NCBI RefSeq assembly: GCF_943371865.1
Contig: NZ_CALRWL010000015.1
Coordinates: 1-64,000 of the forward strand
Source: Azorhizobium sp943371865
GTDB taxonomy: Bacteria; Pseudomonadota; Alphaproteobacteria; Rhizobiales; Xanthobacteraceae
Length of the DNA stretch: 64,000 nucleotides
Direction: 5' to 3'
The notes below the pieces were generated by a model, which was not told the origin of the DNA, made no database searches, and saw only the letters and a list, made by a program, of their open reading frames with translations. The position numbers and the translations under genes are program-made. The first letter of the stretch is position 1; each line of letters starts with the position of its first letter. Positions 14,577-23,346 of the stretch are shown here, piece after piece.

Positions 14577-16933
14577 ACAGCGGATCATCCTTCATGAGCG
14601 CCGCCCTGTTCAAGACCAACGGGATCCCGCGCAGCACGCCTGCGCTGGATCCCGGCGTCGAACGCTATGTGGTGGCTGGCGGCGGCGCTCAGGTCTTCTC
14701 CCTGGAGCCGGGCGACCGGATCGAGATCGCTCAGCTGGAGGGAGGCCAGAGTGTCGAGCTGCTCGCCTTCGACGGGTCGAGACGCCCGGTGGTGGAGGCC
14801 CTCGGGCTGCAGCCGGGCGGGCGGGCCGACGGGCTGCTGCGCATCCTCGCCTCCGGTACGCCGGATGCGGAGCGGGTGCGCTTCGGCCTGTTCCGGCGCG
14901 GCATCGATCCGGCGGCGGGGCAGGCGGCCCGGCTGTTCGGGCCGGACGCTCCCGCCGGCCAGTCCGTTGAGCTGCGGGCGGAGCAGTTTCTGACGGTCAT
15001 CGTCGCCGCGCCCGCGGCGCCCATGCTGGTGTGGGAACAGACCCCGGCCTGCGATCTTCTGGTCTTCATCACCCGGGCCGTGCTGCGGCGCGGCGCCGAA
15101 GCCCGCCTGCCTGATCCCCTGGCGGAGCCGCGTCTTGACCTGCGCATCAACGTCGCCAGCGCCCTCAGTTTCGAAGTGTTCGCGGGCGAGACCATTCAGA
15201 TCATCGACATCGAGGGCCGCCAATGCTCCGACTTCATCGCCTTTGAGCGGCGCGCCCTGGACCAGGGCCGCATCCGTGGCCTGGACAGCACCACCACCCG
15301 CACCCTGAACGGGGCGGCCTATCCCCGGCCTGGGCTCTATTCGAAATTCTTCGACCAGGACCGTACGCCGCTGGTGGAAGTGGTGCAGGACACGGTGGGC
15401 CGGCACGATACCTTCAACCTGGCCTGTACGGCCCGCTATTACGAAGATCTCGGCTATTTCGGCCACGTCAACTGCTCGGACAATTTCAACGCCGCCATGC
15501 GCGATTACGCCGTTGGCGCGTATCGCGGCTGGCCGGCGATCAACTTTTTCTACAACACCAATGTGGGCGCCCATAACATCATCTGGTCGGACGAGCCCTG
15601 GTCCCGCCCCGGCGATTATGTGCTGCTGCGCGCCCTCACCGATCTGGTGTGCGGCGCCTCGGCCTGCCCGTCCGATATCGACGCCTCCAACGGCTGGCAG
15701 CTCAGCGAGATCCAGGTTCGGGTCTATCCCAAAGACATCCCCTTCCAGCGCGCGATCGGCACCCGCATGACCCCCGATTCTCCGACCCGCCTGACGCGGG
15801 AATCCGGCTTCCATGCCCGCACCGCCGAACTGACGCGGGCCTTCACCGAATATCGCGGCTTCTGGGTGCCGCAGCATTTCGCGGCCACGGGCGCCATCGC
15901 GGAATATTGGGCCTGCCGCGAGGCGGTGGTGCTCATGGACCTGTCCGCGCTGCGCAAGCTGGAGATCGTCGGGCCGGATGCGGAGACGTTTCTGCAAGGG
16001 CTGCTGCCGCGCGATATCCGCAAGCTGTCCGTGGGCCAGATCTACTACACGCCGCTGTGCTACCCCCATGGCGGCATGGTGGACGACGGCACGCTGTTCC
16101 GCCTCGGCGACAACAATTTCCGCTGGATCGGCGGGGATGATGCCGGCCTGCTGTGGATCACCGAACAGGCGGCGGCGTTCGGCGGCCGGGTCAGCCTGAA
16201 GACCGCGAGCAACGAGATCCACAACGTCGCGCTGCAGGGGCCACGGTCTCGGGACACCCTGCGCAAGCTGCTCTGGACCGCGCCGGGCCGCCCCACGCTC
16301 GATGAACTGGCCCTGTTCCGCTTCACGGTGGGGCGTATTGGCGATCATGAGGGCACGCCGGTCCTGGTGTCCCGCACCGGCTATACCGGCGAGCTGGGCT
16401 ATGAGGTGTTCTGCCATCCCAAGGATGCCCCACAGGTGTGGGATGCGCTGATGGCGGCGGGCGCCGAATTCGGCATCCGGCCGTTCGGCTTCGATGCCCT
16501 CGACATGGTGCGCATCGAGGCCGGGCTGGTGTTCGGCGGCCATGACTTCGACAGCACCACGGACCCGTTCGAGGCGGGCATCGCCTTCACCGTTCCGACC
16601 AAGAAGGAAGAGGACTATATCGGCAAGGCCGCCTTGCAGCGCCGCCGGGAGACGCCGTCGCGCAAGCTGGTGGGTCTGGAGATCAGCGGCGGCGAGAGCG
16701 TGTCCCATGGCGACCGACTCTATGTGGGCCGGGCTGAGATCGGCATCGTGACCAGCGCCACGCGCTCCCCCTGCCTCGCCCGCAGCATCGCGCTCGCCCG
16801 TGTGGATGTGGCCCATGCCGCCATCGGCACAGCGCTGGAGATCGGCAAGCTGGACGGCCACCAGAAGCGCCTGGCGGCCAGCATCGTGCCGTTTCCCTTC
16901 TACGACCCAGAAAAGAAGCGCGTGCGCGCCTGA
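14573..16933 (+). CDS. tdm: Trimethylamine N-oxide demethylase Tdm (DUF1989 + GcvT)
   Basis: A 786-residue two-part enzyme. The N-terminal half carries the DUF1989-like zinc-binding module (FEVFAGETIQIIDIEGRQCS, VNCSDNFNAAMRDY, CGASACPSDIDASNGW) that performs the aldolase-type cleavage of TMAO to dimethylamine and formaldehyde. The C-terminal half (from about residue 420) is a GcvT-like tetrahydrofolate domain (DLSALRKLEIVGPDAE, SRTGYTGELGYEVF) that can trap the formaldehyde. The start overlaps the tmm stop (ATGA); an ATG at 14594 is an alternative. Size and architecture match characterised Tdm. Confidence 0.93.
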   Translation: MNSGSSFMSAALFKTNGIPRSTPALDPGVERYVVAGGGAQVFSLEPGDRIEIAQLEGGQSVELLAFDGSRRPVVEALGLQPGGRADGLLRILASGTPDAERVRFGLFRRGIDPAAGQAARLFGPDAPAGQSVELRAEQFLTVIVAAPAAPMLVWEQTPACDLLVFITRAVLRRGAEARLPDPLAEPRLDLRINVASALSFEVFAGETIQIIDIEGRQCSDFIAFERRALDQGRIRGLDSTTTRTLNGAAYPRPGLYSKFFDQDRTPLVEVVQDTVGRHDTFNLACTARYYEDLGYFGHVNCSDNFNAAMRDYAVGAYRGWPAINFFYNTNVGAHNIIWSDEPWSRPGDYVLLRALTDLVCGASACPSDIDASNGWQLSEIQVRVYPKDIPFQRAIGTRMTPDSPTRLTRESGFHARTAELTRAFTEYRGFWVPQHFAATGAIAEYWACREAVVLMDLSALRKLEIVGPDAETFLQGLLPRDIRKLSVGQIYYTPLCYPHGGMVDDGTLFRLGDNNFRWIGGDDAGLLWITEQAAAFGGRVSLKTASNEIHNVALQGPRSRDTLRKLLWTAPGRPTLDELALFRFTVGRIGDHEGTPVLVSRTGYTGELGYEVFCHPKDAPQVWDALMAAGAEFGIRPFGFDALDMVRIEAGLVFGGHDFDSTTDPFEAGIAFTVPTKKEEDYIGKAALQRRRETPSRKLVGLEISGGESVSHGDRLYVGRAEIGIVTSATRSPCLARSIALARVDVAHAAIGTALEIGKLDGHQKRLAASIVPFPFYDPEKKRVRA

Positions 16934-16986
16934 TGCCTCGCGCCGGCGCCGCCCTTTGGACCGTTCCAGAACTTTAGGGACAAGAC

Positions 16987-17958
16987 ATGCTGCAAGAAAC
17001 GCTCAAAGCAACGCTCAAAGAAACGCATACCAAACCGGCAAGCAAATCTGACACTGGGGGCGGCGCACCGCGCGCCTCCAACTATGTCCTCACCGTATCC
17101 TGCGCCAGTCGCCGGGGCATCGTGGCCGCCATCTCGGGCTTCCTGGCCAATGCCGGCTGCAACATCACCGACTCCTCCCAGTTCGATGATGTGGATACCG
17201 GCAAATTCTTCATGCGCATCCGCTTCCGCTCGGAAGAGGGCGTGATGCAGGACGAGCTCACCGCGTCCTTCACCCCCATCGCGCGCCAGCTGGACATCGA
17301 CTTCCAGCTCCACGATGCCAGCGCCCGCGTGAAGGTGCTGCTGATGGTCTCGCGCTTCGGCCATTGCCTGAACGATCTGCTCTATCGCTGGAAGATCGGC
17401 GCCCTGCCCATCGATATCGTCGGCGTGGTCTCCAACCATTTCGACTATCAGAAGGTGGTGGTGAACCACGACATTCCCTTCCACTACATCAAGGTCACGA
17501 AGGACAACAAAGCGCAGGCGGAAGCCCAATTGCTGTCCATCGTCGAGCAGACCGGCACCGAACTGATCGTGCTCGCCCGCTACATGCAGGTGCTCTCCGA
17601 TACACTGTGCCGGAAGATGTCGGGGCGGATCATCAACATCCACCACTCCTTCCTGCCCAGCTTCAAGGGCGCCAATCCCTACAAGCAGGCCTATGAGCGC
17701 GGCGTGAAGCTGATCGGCGCCACCGCGCATTATGTCACCAGCGATCTTGATGAGGGGCCGATCATCGAGCAGGACCTCGCCCGCATCACCCACGCCCAGA
17801 GCCCGGACGATTATGTGAGCATCGGCCGCGACGTGGAAAGCCAGGTGCTGGCGCGGGCGATCCACGCCCACATCCATCACCGCATTTTCATCAACGGCAA
17901 CCGCACCGTGGTCTTCCCGGCCTCGCCCGGCTCCTACGCCTCCGAGCGCATGGGCTAA
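16987..17958 (+). CDS. purU: Formyltetrahydrofolate deformylase
   Basis: Hydrolyses 10-formyl-THF to formate and THF. An N-terminal ACT domain (about residues 34-115, LTVSCASRRGIVAAISGFLA) is followed by a formyltransferase-fold hydrolase domain with INIHHSFLPSFKGANPY and the catalytic Asp in SDLDEGPII. It is 323 residues, about 35 longer than usual, owing to a Lys/Thr-rich leader (KATLKETHTKPASKSD) made by a short direct repeat (cgctcaaag) at 17000-17020. Placed after tdm, it should recycle THF loaded with C1 units from amine demethylation. Confidence 0.94.
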   Translation: MLQETLKATLKETHTKPASKSDTGGGAPRASNYVLTVSCASRRGIVAAISGFLANAGCNITDSSQFDDVDTGKFFMRIRFRSEEGVMQDELTASFTPIARQLDIDFQLHDASARVKVLLMVSRFGHCLNDLLYRWKIGALPIDIVGVVSNHFDYQKVVVNHDIPFHYIKVTKDNKAQAEAQLLSIVEQTGTELIVLARYMQVLSDTLCRKMSGRIINIHHSFLPSFKGANPYKQAYERGVKLIGATAHYVTSDLDEGPIIEQDLARITHAQSPDDYVSIGRDVESQVLARAIHAHIHHRIFINGNRTVVFPASPGSYASERMG

Positions 17959-18021
17959 CCCGGCGGCCTCTCCGCCACCGATCTTTCACCCGCAAGCAGA
18001 TGACAGAACAGGGGAACGACA

Positions 18022-19155
18022 ATGACGGTCAGCTGGCGCAATGCGGTCCTTGCGGATCGCCACCGGGCTCTCGGCTCGAAGCTCGAAGACTGGAACGGCA
18101 TGCCCACCGCCTGGACCTATGACAAGGACATGGCGGCCGAGCATGTGGCCATCCGCACCAAGGCGGGGCTCATGGATGTCTCCGGCCTCAAGAAGCTGCA
18201 CATGGTCGGCCCGCACGCCCTCGCCGTGCTGGACGCCATCACCACCCGCGATGTCTCGAAGATCACGCCGGGCCGCTCGGTCTATGCCTGCATGCTGAAT
18301 GACCGCGGCTTCTTCACTGATGATTGCATCATCTACCGCACCGGCCCCAATGCCTGGATGCTGGTCCATGGCTCAGGATCGGGCCATGAGGAGGTGGCGA
18401 AGCAGGCGGCCGGGCGCAATTGCGCGGTGCTGTTCGACGACGATCTTCAGGATCTCTCCCTGCAAGGCCCGCTGGCGGTGGACTTCCTGGCCAAATACGT
18501 GCCCGGCATCCGCGACCTGAAGTATTTCCATCACATGCCGGCCACGCTGTTCGGCGCGCCGGTGATGCTGTCGCGCACCGGCTATACCGGCGAGCGCGGC
18601 TATGAAATCTTCGTGCGGGCGCAGGATGCGGGAAAGGTGTGGGACACCATCGTCGCCGAAGGCGCGGAGATGGGCATCATTCCCTGCTGTTTCAGCGTGC
18701 TGGATATGCTGCGGGTGGAAAGCTATCTGCTGTTCTATCCCTACGACAATTCGCAGATGTATCCGTTCGCCGACCAGCCGCCGGGCGATACGTTGTGGGA
18801 ACTGGGCCTCGACTTCACCGTCAGCCCCGGCAAGACCGGCTTCCGGGGGGCGGAGGAGCATTACCGCCTGAAGGGCAAGGAGCGCTTCAAGATCTTCGGC
18901 ATGCTGCTGGATGCGGACGGCCCGGCCGATCTGGGCGACGAGGTGTGGGCGGATGGCAAGAAGGTGGGGGTCATCACCTGCCCCTGCTATTCCACCCTCA
19001 CCGGCCAATCCATGGCCATCGCCCGCCTCGACGTGGACAAGGCGGTGCAGGGCACGCCGCTGGAGGTGCGGGGCAAATCCCTCTCCACCACCGCCATCGC
19101 CCATACCTTGCCGTTCGACGATCCCGACAAGAAGAAGCGCACCGCCGTTGGTTGA
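18022..19155 (+). CDS. GcvT-like tetrahydrofolate-dependent aminomethyltransferase (DmmD candidate)
   Basis: A 377-residue stand-alone GcvT-family protein (GLMDVSGLKKLHMVGPHALA, SRTGYTGERGYEIFVRAQDA, ARLDVDKAVQGTPLEV). Known dimethylamine monooxygenase operons include a GcvT-like component, so this is a candidate to trap the formaldehyde from DMA oxidation on THF. It is distinct from the C-terminal domain of Tdm. Last gene of the plus-strand run; 81 bp separate it from the convergent chimeric gene. The specific DmmD role is inference. Confidence 0.85.
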   Translation: MTVSWRNAVLADRHRALGSKLEDWNGMPTAWTYDKDMAAEHVAIRTKAGLMDVSGLKKLHMVGPHALAVLDAITTRDVSKITPGRSVYACMLNDRGFFTDDCIIYRTGPNAWMLVHGSGSGHEEVAKQAAGRNCAVLFDDDLQDLSLQGPLAVDFLAKYVPGIRDLKYFHHMPATLFGAPVMLSRTGYTGERGYEIFVRAQDAGKVWDTIVAEGAEMGIIPCCFSVLDMLRVESYLLFYPYDNSQMYPFADQPPGDTLWELGLDFTVSPGKTGFRGAEEHYRLKGKERFKIFGMLLDADGPADLGDEVWADGKKVGVITCPCYSTLTGQSMAIARLDVDKAVQGTPLEVRGKSLSTTAIAHTLPFDDPDKKKRTAVG

Positions 19156-19236
19156 TCGCGCCAACAGGCGCACCACCGGGCCGGTTCAGGGGTGGCGAAG
19201 CGAGAAGCGCCACCCCTTGCTCCCGGCCGGCATGGC

Positions 19237-20955
19237 TCAGGCCTCAAGCACCAGGTCGGAGGTGGGCACCGCCTGGCAGGTGAGGCACGTGCCGGGATCG
19301 ATCTCTGCACTGGCGATGAGATGGTCCAGCGTGCCGGAGATGACGCTGACCATGCAGCTTTCGCATTGTCCGACGCGGCAACCGCTGGCCAGGGTAAGGC
19401 CCGCGCGTGTGGCCAGGGTCAGCAGGGAGCCGTCGGGGGGTGCCCAGGTGAGGGTGACGCCGGAGCGGGCGAACGTGACCCGGTGCGTCGCCGAGCCATC
19501 CAGGACCTTGGGCGCGGAAGAGGTGAAGCGCTCCTGGAAAATCTCGAACGGCGGCACCCCGCGCCGCGTCAACACCGCGATTGTCTCCGTCGTCATGGCG
19601 TCCCCCGCGCAGACGTAGAAGCGGGGGCGCTGCGCGAGAAGGTCATCGGGGATCAGGTCCGCATGGAAGCGACCTTCGCCGTCACAGACATCACCGGGGC
19701 GGGGTCGGCTGTAATGGGTGATCAGCTGGACGCCGGGCACCTGCCGGGCCAGGGCCTGCAGCCGGTCGGCGAAGGGATGGCTGCTCCCGTCCCGGCAGGC
19801 ATGATGCAGGATGACCCGCGGTCCGCCACCGCGCGTCGCCAGGGTCTCCAGATAGGAGAGAAAGGGTGTGATGCCGATGCCGGCGGCAATCAGCACCACC
19901 GGAAACGCATTCTCCAATGGCATCCGGAAACTGCCAGATGGGGCGCTCAGTTCGACCCGCGCGCCCACCCTCAGCCCTGTCACCGCCGGGGACACCGCTC
20001 CGCCCTCCAGCCGGCGCACGGCGATGGTGTAGTCACGGGGCTGTGCCTCTGCCGCCCCGGTGAGCGAATAGGAGCGGTGGCTACCGTCGATCGATACGGT
20101 CACGGACTGGCCAGGATGAAACGGCGGGAGCGCAGCCCCATCCAGCGGGGCGAGGCGCAGCGCCACCACCTCCGCCGTTTCGGCCCGACGCGCCATCACG
20201 GTGAAGGTCCGGATGGTGCGGCCTTGGCCGGCTTCCCGGATGAGCTGGGTGACCCGGCCGATGTCCTCGCGCCCGAGGCCCGCCATGGGCTCGTCCAGCA
20301 GCAGCACCTCGGGATCGAGAGCCAGGGTGGTGGCCAGCTCCAGCACGCGCTTGCGGCCATAGGAGAGGTTTGCGGCGCGGGTCTGCGCATAGGGGGTAAG
20401 GCCGAAGCGGTGGATCAGTTCGTCGGCCGGCGCGCCGATGGCCGGATGCCGTGCCACCGAGCCGAGAAAACTCCAGCCGCGGCCGCTTTTGCGCAGCAGC
20501 GCCAGTTCCACATTCTCGCGCACCGAGAGACCGGCGAACACGGCGGAAATCTGGAACGAGCGCACCACGCCGCGCCGCGCCATGGCCGGCGGCTTGAGCC
20601 GGGTGACGTCCTCGCCCCGGTGGGTGATGCGGCCCGCGCTCGGCGCCAGGAATTTGGTCAGGAGATTGAACAGCGTGGACTTGCCGGCGCCATTGGGCCC
20701 GATGACAGCCTGAATGGCGCCTTCGCGCAGATCGAAATCCACGTTCGAAACGGCCTTGAACCCACCGAAGTCCCGGACGGCATTGCCCTCGTCCTGGCTT
20801 CGGACGAGAGCCACTATATCAGCGGGCAGATCATCGGCCTCAATGCCGGGGCGCACGACAACGGAGTGCGGCGCGGCCCGGCGCGATGGCGCTGCAATTC
20901 CTTGTTGATCTTGCCCCGTCTCAATCGGCGAGGGGCTGGCGGGTGGTGGCGGCAA
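19237..20955 (-). CDS. Chimeric frame: truncated LivG-type ATPase fused to FAD/2Fe-2S oxidoreductase
   Basis: A 572-codon frame with two unrelated parts. Residues 60-246 are the ATPase core listed separately. From about residue 250 to 572 it is a ferredoxin-reductase-type protein: FHPGQSVTVSI, flavin motif RSYSLTG, nucleotide site AAGIGITPFLSYL, and a C-terminal ferredoxin domain with CRVGQCESC and the fourth cysteine in CLTCQ. Such reductases often start with a MOSC domain, which is absent here. The reductase half looks intact and could be functional from an internal start; the fused polypeptide has no family precedent I know. Likely product of a deletion or recombination. Confidence 0.7.
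   Translation of the reverse strand: MPPPPASPSPIETGQDQQGIAAPSRRAAPHSVVVRPGIEADDLPADIVALVRSQDEGNAVRDFGGFKAVSNVDFDLREGAIQAVIGPNGAGKSTLFNLLTKFLAPSAGRITHRGEDVTRLKPPAMARRGVVRSFQISAVFAGLSVRENVELALLRKSGRGWSFLGSVARHPAIGAPADELIHRFGLTPYAQTRAANLSYGRKRVLELATTLALDPEVLLLDEPMAGLGREDIGRVTQLIREAGQGRTIRTFTVMARRAETAEVVALRLAPLDGAALPPFHPGQSVTVSIDGSHRSYSLTGAAEAQPRDYTIAVRRLEGGAVSPAVTGLRVGARVELSAPSGSFRMPLENAFPVVLIAAGIGITPFLSYLETLATRGGGPRVILHHACRDGSSHPFADRLQALARQVPGVQLITHYSRPRPGDVCDGEGRFHADLIPDDLLAQRPRFYVCAGDAMTTETIAVLTRRGVPPFEIFQERFTSSAPKVLDGSATHRVTFARSGVTLTWAPPDGSLLTLATRAGLTLASGCRVGQCESCMVSVISGTLDHLIASAEIDPGTCLTCQAVPTSDLVLEA
20217..20781 (-). pseudogene. Truncated LivG-like ABC ATPase fragment
   Basis: About 188 codons of a branched-chain amino acid type ATPase: FGGFKAVSNVDFDLREG, Walker A GPNGAGKS, signature LSYGRKR and Walker B VLLLDEP. 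Sequence stops at REAGQGRT, exactly where the family continues with the H-loop (V-E-H-N), and the true start is also missing. Without the H-loop and C-terminus it should not be a working transporter ATPase. No liv permease genes adjoin it, so it is a stranded remnant. Confidence 0.75.
20776..20856 (+). pseudogene. Short-chain dehydrogenase C-terminal remnant
   Basis: On the plus strand, reading from 20776, about 27 codons give LASDESHYISGQIIGLNAGA, the typical C-terminal end of an SDR (xxASDExxYxTGQxxxVNGG). No upstream SDR sequence precedes it; the sequence there is the opposite-strand ATPase fragment. It marks a recombination junction near 20776-20785. Short, so confidence is moderate. Confidence 0.5.
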
Positions 20956-21835
20956 GGCCGCCGTCCACCAGGAGCTCGGTGCCGGTGATGTAGGCGGCGC
21001 GGTCGGAGGCCAGGAACAGCGCCGCCTCGGCGACGTCGAAGGCGGTGCCCATCCGCCCCAGCGGGCATTGGCCGGCGCGCAGGGCCTTCATCCGGTCGAG
21101 ATCGGCCGCGCCATAGGCGCCCGCCACCGTCTTCTCGATGCGCGGCGTATCGATGAGGCCGGGAATGATGGTGTTGGCGCGGATGCCATACGGCGCGTTC
21201 TCCACCGCCAGCAGCCGCAGATACTGGATCACCGCCGCCTTGGTAGTGCCGTAGGCGAGGTGCGGATAGCCCACGTCCCGCAGCCCGGCGATGGAGGAGG
21301 TGGCGAGGATGACGCCGCGCCCCTGCGCCCGCATGGCCGGCAGCACCGTGGCGGCGGCCAGATGCAAAGCGGTGAGGTTGGCATCGCAGATGCGGCGCCA
21401 GTCGGCCGGTGAAGTTTCGCCGGACGGGCCGGCCTTGCCGATGCCGACATTGAAATAGAGCACGTCGATCCGCCCGTGCCGGGCGATGACGGCATCGAGG
21501 GTCCCGGCCAGGGCGGCGTCGTCGGTCACGTCGAGCGCGATCGCCTCCGCCGGCGTCGCGGCCTGCCGGGCGTCGCCCTTCCGGGTGCCGCCCTCCCGTA
21601 TGTCGCTCTCTTGGGCGATGAGGCGGCAGGTCTCCTGCGCCGAGGAGAGGTCGCGGTCGGCCACCACCACCGTGGCGCCGGCCTGGGCGAACAGCAGCGA
21701 CACCGCCTTGCCGATGCCCCAGCCGGGGCCGATGGAGCCGCCGCCCAGCACCACGGCGATGCGGCCCTCCAGGTCCCGTGCGTAGCCGCTTCGGCGCTCG
21801 GGCGCGGCCTGCTCCGGATGTGGGGTGCTGAGCAT
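20921..21835 (-). CDS. Short-chain dehydrogenase/reductase
   Basis: A 304-residue classical SDR with an unusual long insertion. The nucleotide site is GGGSIGPGWGIG (residues about 31-42), NVG is the structural motif in YFNVGIGKAG, catalytic Ser lies in ATSSIAGLR and the Tyr-x-x-x-Lys is YGTTK; the C-terminus reads ASDRAAYITGTELLVDGG. About 20 extra residues (ESDIREGGTRKGDARQAATP) sit between beta-strands 2 and 3. Last gene of the Tct operon, its ATG overlapping the tctA stop by one base. Probably oxidises or reduces an intermediate of the same acid-degradation pathway. Confidence 0.87.
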   Translation of the reverse strand: MLSTPHPEQAAPERRSGYARDLEGRIAVVLGGGSIGPGWGIGKAVSLLFAQAGATVVVADRDLSSAQETCRLIAQESDIREGGTRKGDARQAATPAEAIALDVTDDAALAGTLDAVIARHGRIDVLYFNVGIGKAGPSGETSPADWRRICDANLTALHLAAATVLPAMRAQGRGVILATSSIAGLRDVGYPHLAYGTTKAAVIQYLRLLAVENAPYGIRANTIIPGLIDTPRIEKTVAGAYGAADLDRMKALRAGQCPLGRMGTAFDVAEAALFLASDRAAYITGTELLVDGGLAATTRQPLAD

Positions 21836-23346
21836 CAGTTTTCCTCTTCCGCGAAGGCGACGTCGCGCTTGCGGCGCAGGGAGGGCAGGGCCAGCATCAC
21901 CAGGGTGATGGCCAAGGCGATGAGAATGGTCAGGCTGATCGGCCGCTCGACGAAGGTGAGCAGGCTGCCGCGTGAGAGCATGAGGGCACGGCGCAGGTTC
22001 TCCTCCAGCATCGGCCCCAGCACGAAGCCCAGCAGCAGCGGCGCCGGCTCGCAGCCGAGCTTGATGAGCAGGTAGCCGATGGCGCCGAACGCCACCATCA
22101 CCAGCACGTCGAAGCCGGAATTGTTCAGGCTGTAGGCGCCGATGGCGCAGAACAGCAGCACCGCCGGGAACAGATATTCATAGCGCACCCGCAAGAGCTT
22201 CACCCACAGGCCGATGAGCGGCAGATTGATGATGACCAGCATGATGTTGCCGATCCACATGGAGGAGATCAGCCCCCAGAACAGCGCCGGCTGCTGCTTG
22301 AGCATCATCGGGCCGGGCTGGACGCCCTGGATGATGAAGGCGCCCACCAGCAGCGCCATCACCGCATTGGTGGGCAGGCCGAGGGTGAGCAGCGGCACGA
22401 AGGAGGTCTGCGCCGCCGCATTGTTCGCGCTCTCCGGCCCCGCCACGCCTTCAATGGCGCCCTTGCCGAAGCGGCTGGGATTGGCGGCGACCTTCTTCTC
22501 CAGGCTGTAGGAGGCAAAGGAGGCGAGCGTCGCGCCGCCGCCGGGCAGCACGCCGAGAAGGCTGCCGATGCCGGTGCCGCGCAGGATGGCGGGCCAGGAG
22601 CGCCGCATGTCGTCGCGGGTCGGCCACAGGCTGGAAATCGGCCGCACCGTGCCCACGTCCGCGCCCTGGTTCTCCAGGTTGCGCAGGATCTCCGCCACGC
22701 CGAACAGGCCCATGGCCAGCGGCACGAAATTGATCCCCTCCGCCAGCTCCATCAGCCCGAAGGTGAAGCGGAACTGGCCGGTATTGATGTCGACGCCGAT
22801 GACGCCGAGGGCGACGCCCGCCACCACCATGGTCACCGATTTCAGCACCGAGCCGTGGGCGAGGACGATGGACACCAGCAGGCCGAACAGGATCAGCGAG
22901 AAATAGTCCGCCGCCTCGAACGACAGCGCGGCCCGCGTCATGATCGGCCCGAAGGCGGCGAGCACCAGGGTCGCCACGCTGCCGCCGAACAGCGAGCCGA
23001 TGGCGGCGATGGCGAGCGCGGCGCCGGCGCGGCCCTGCTTGGCCATCTGGTGGCCGTCCAGGGTGGTGACCACGCTGGAGGTCTCGCCCGGCAGGTTCAG
23101 CAGGATGGCGGTGGTGGAGCCGCCATATTGAGCACCGTAATAGATGCCCGCCAGCATGATGATGGAGGCTTCCGTGGGCAGCCCGAAGGTGAGCGGCAGC
23201 AGCAGCGCCATGGTGGCGGTGGGGCCGACGCCGGGCAGCACGCCGATCAGCGTGCCGAGCAGCGCGCCGATGAAGCAGAAGGCCAGATTCATGGGCTGCA
23301 CGGCGACGCCGAGCCCCATGGCGATGTTTCCGAACAGATCGATCAT
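21835..23346 (-). CDS. Tripartite tricarboxylate transporter permease, large subunit (TctA)
   Basis: A 503-residue TctA-family inner-membrane protein with about 10-12 hydrophobic segments and the family hallmark GTLIGVLPGVGPTATMALLL followed by GIYYGAQYGGSTTAILLNLP. It works with TctB and a TctC binding protein for sodium- or proton-driven uptake of carboxylates. The ATG at 23346 overlaps the tctB stop (ATGA); an ATG at 23364 would lengthen it by six residues. Confidence 0.95.
   Translation of the reverse strand: MIDLFGNIAMGLGVAVQPMNLAFCFIGALLGTLIGVLPGVGPTATMALLLPLTFGLPTEASIIMLAGIYYGAQYGGSTTAILLNLPGETSSVVTTLDGHQMAKQGRAGAALAIAAIGSLFGGSVATLVLAAFGPIMTRAALSFEAADYFSLILFGLLVSIVLAHGSVLKSVTMVVAGVALGVIGVDINTGQFRFTFGLMELAEGINFVPLAMGLFGVAEILRNLENQGADVGTVRPISSLWPTRDDMRRSWPAILRGTGIGSLLGVLPGGGATLASFASYSLEKKVAANPSRFGKGAIEGVAGPESANNAAAQTSFVPLLTLGLPTNAVMALLVGAFIIQGVQPGPMMLKQQPALFWGLISSMWIGNIMLVIINLPLIGLWVKLLRVRYEYLFPAVLLFCAIGAYSLNNSGFDVLVMVAFGAIGYLLIKLGCEPAPLLLGFVLGPMLEENLRRALMLSRGSLLTFVERPISLTILIALAITLVMLALPSLRRKRDVAFAEEEN

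Noticed and set aside
14585..16861. A 758-codon minus-strand open frame opposite tdm
   Set aside because: Antisense shadow of tdm, no domain seen.
16987..17040. Short direct repeat at the purU start as a regulatory element
   Set aside because: cgctcaaag-type repeat is within the coding leader and only two units long; it explains the extra N-terminal residues and nothing more.
19192..20988. A 598-codon plus-strand open frame opposite the chimeric gene
   Set aside because: Mostly an antisense shadow. Only the short SDR-like tail at 20776-20856 looks like real protein sequence and is listed as a remnant.
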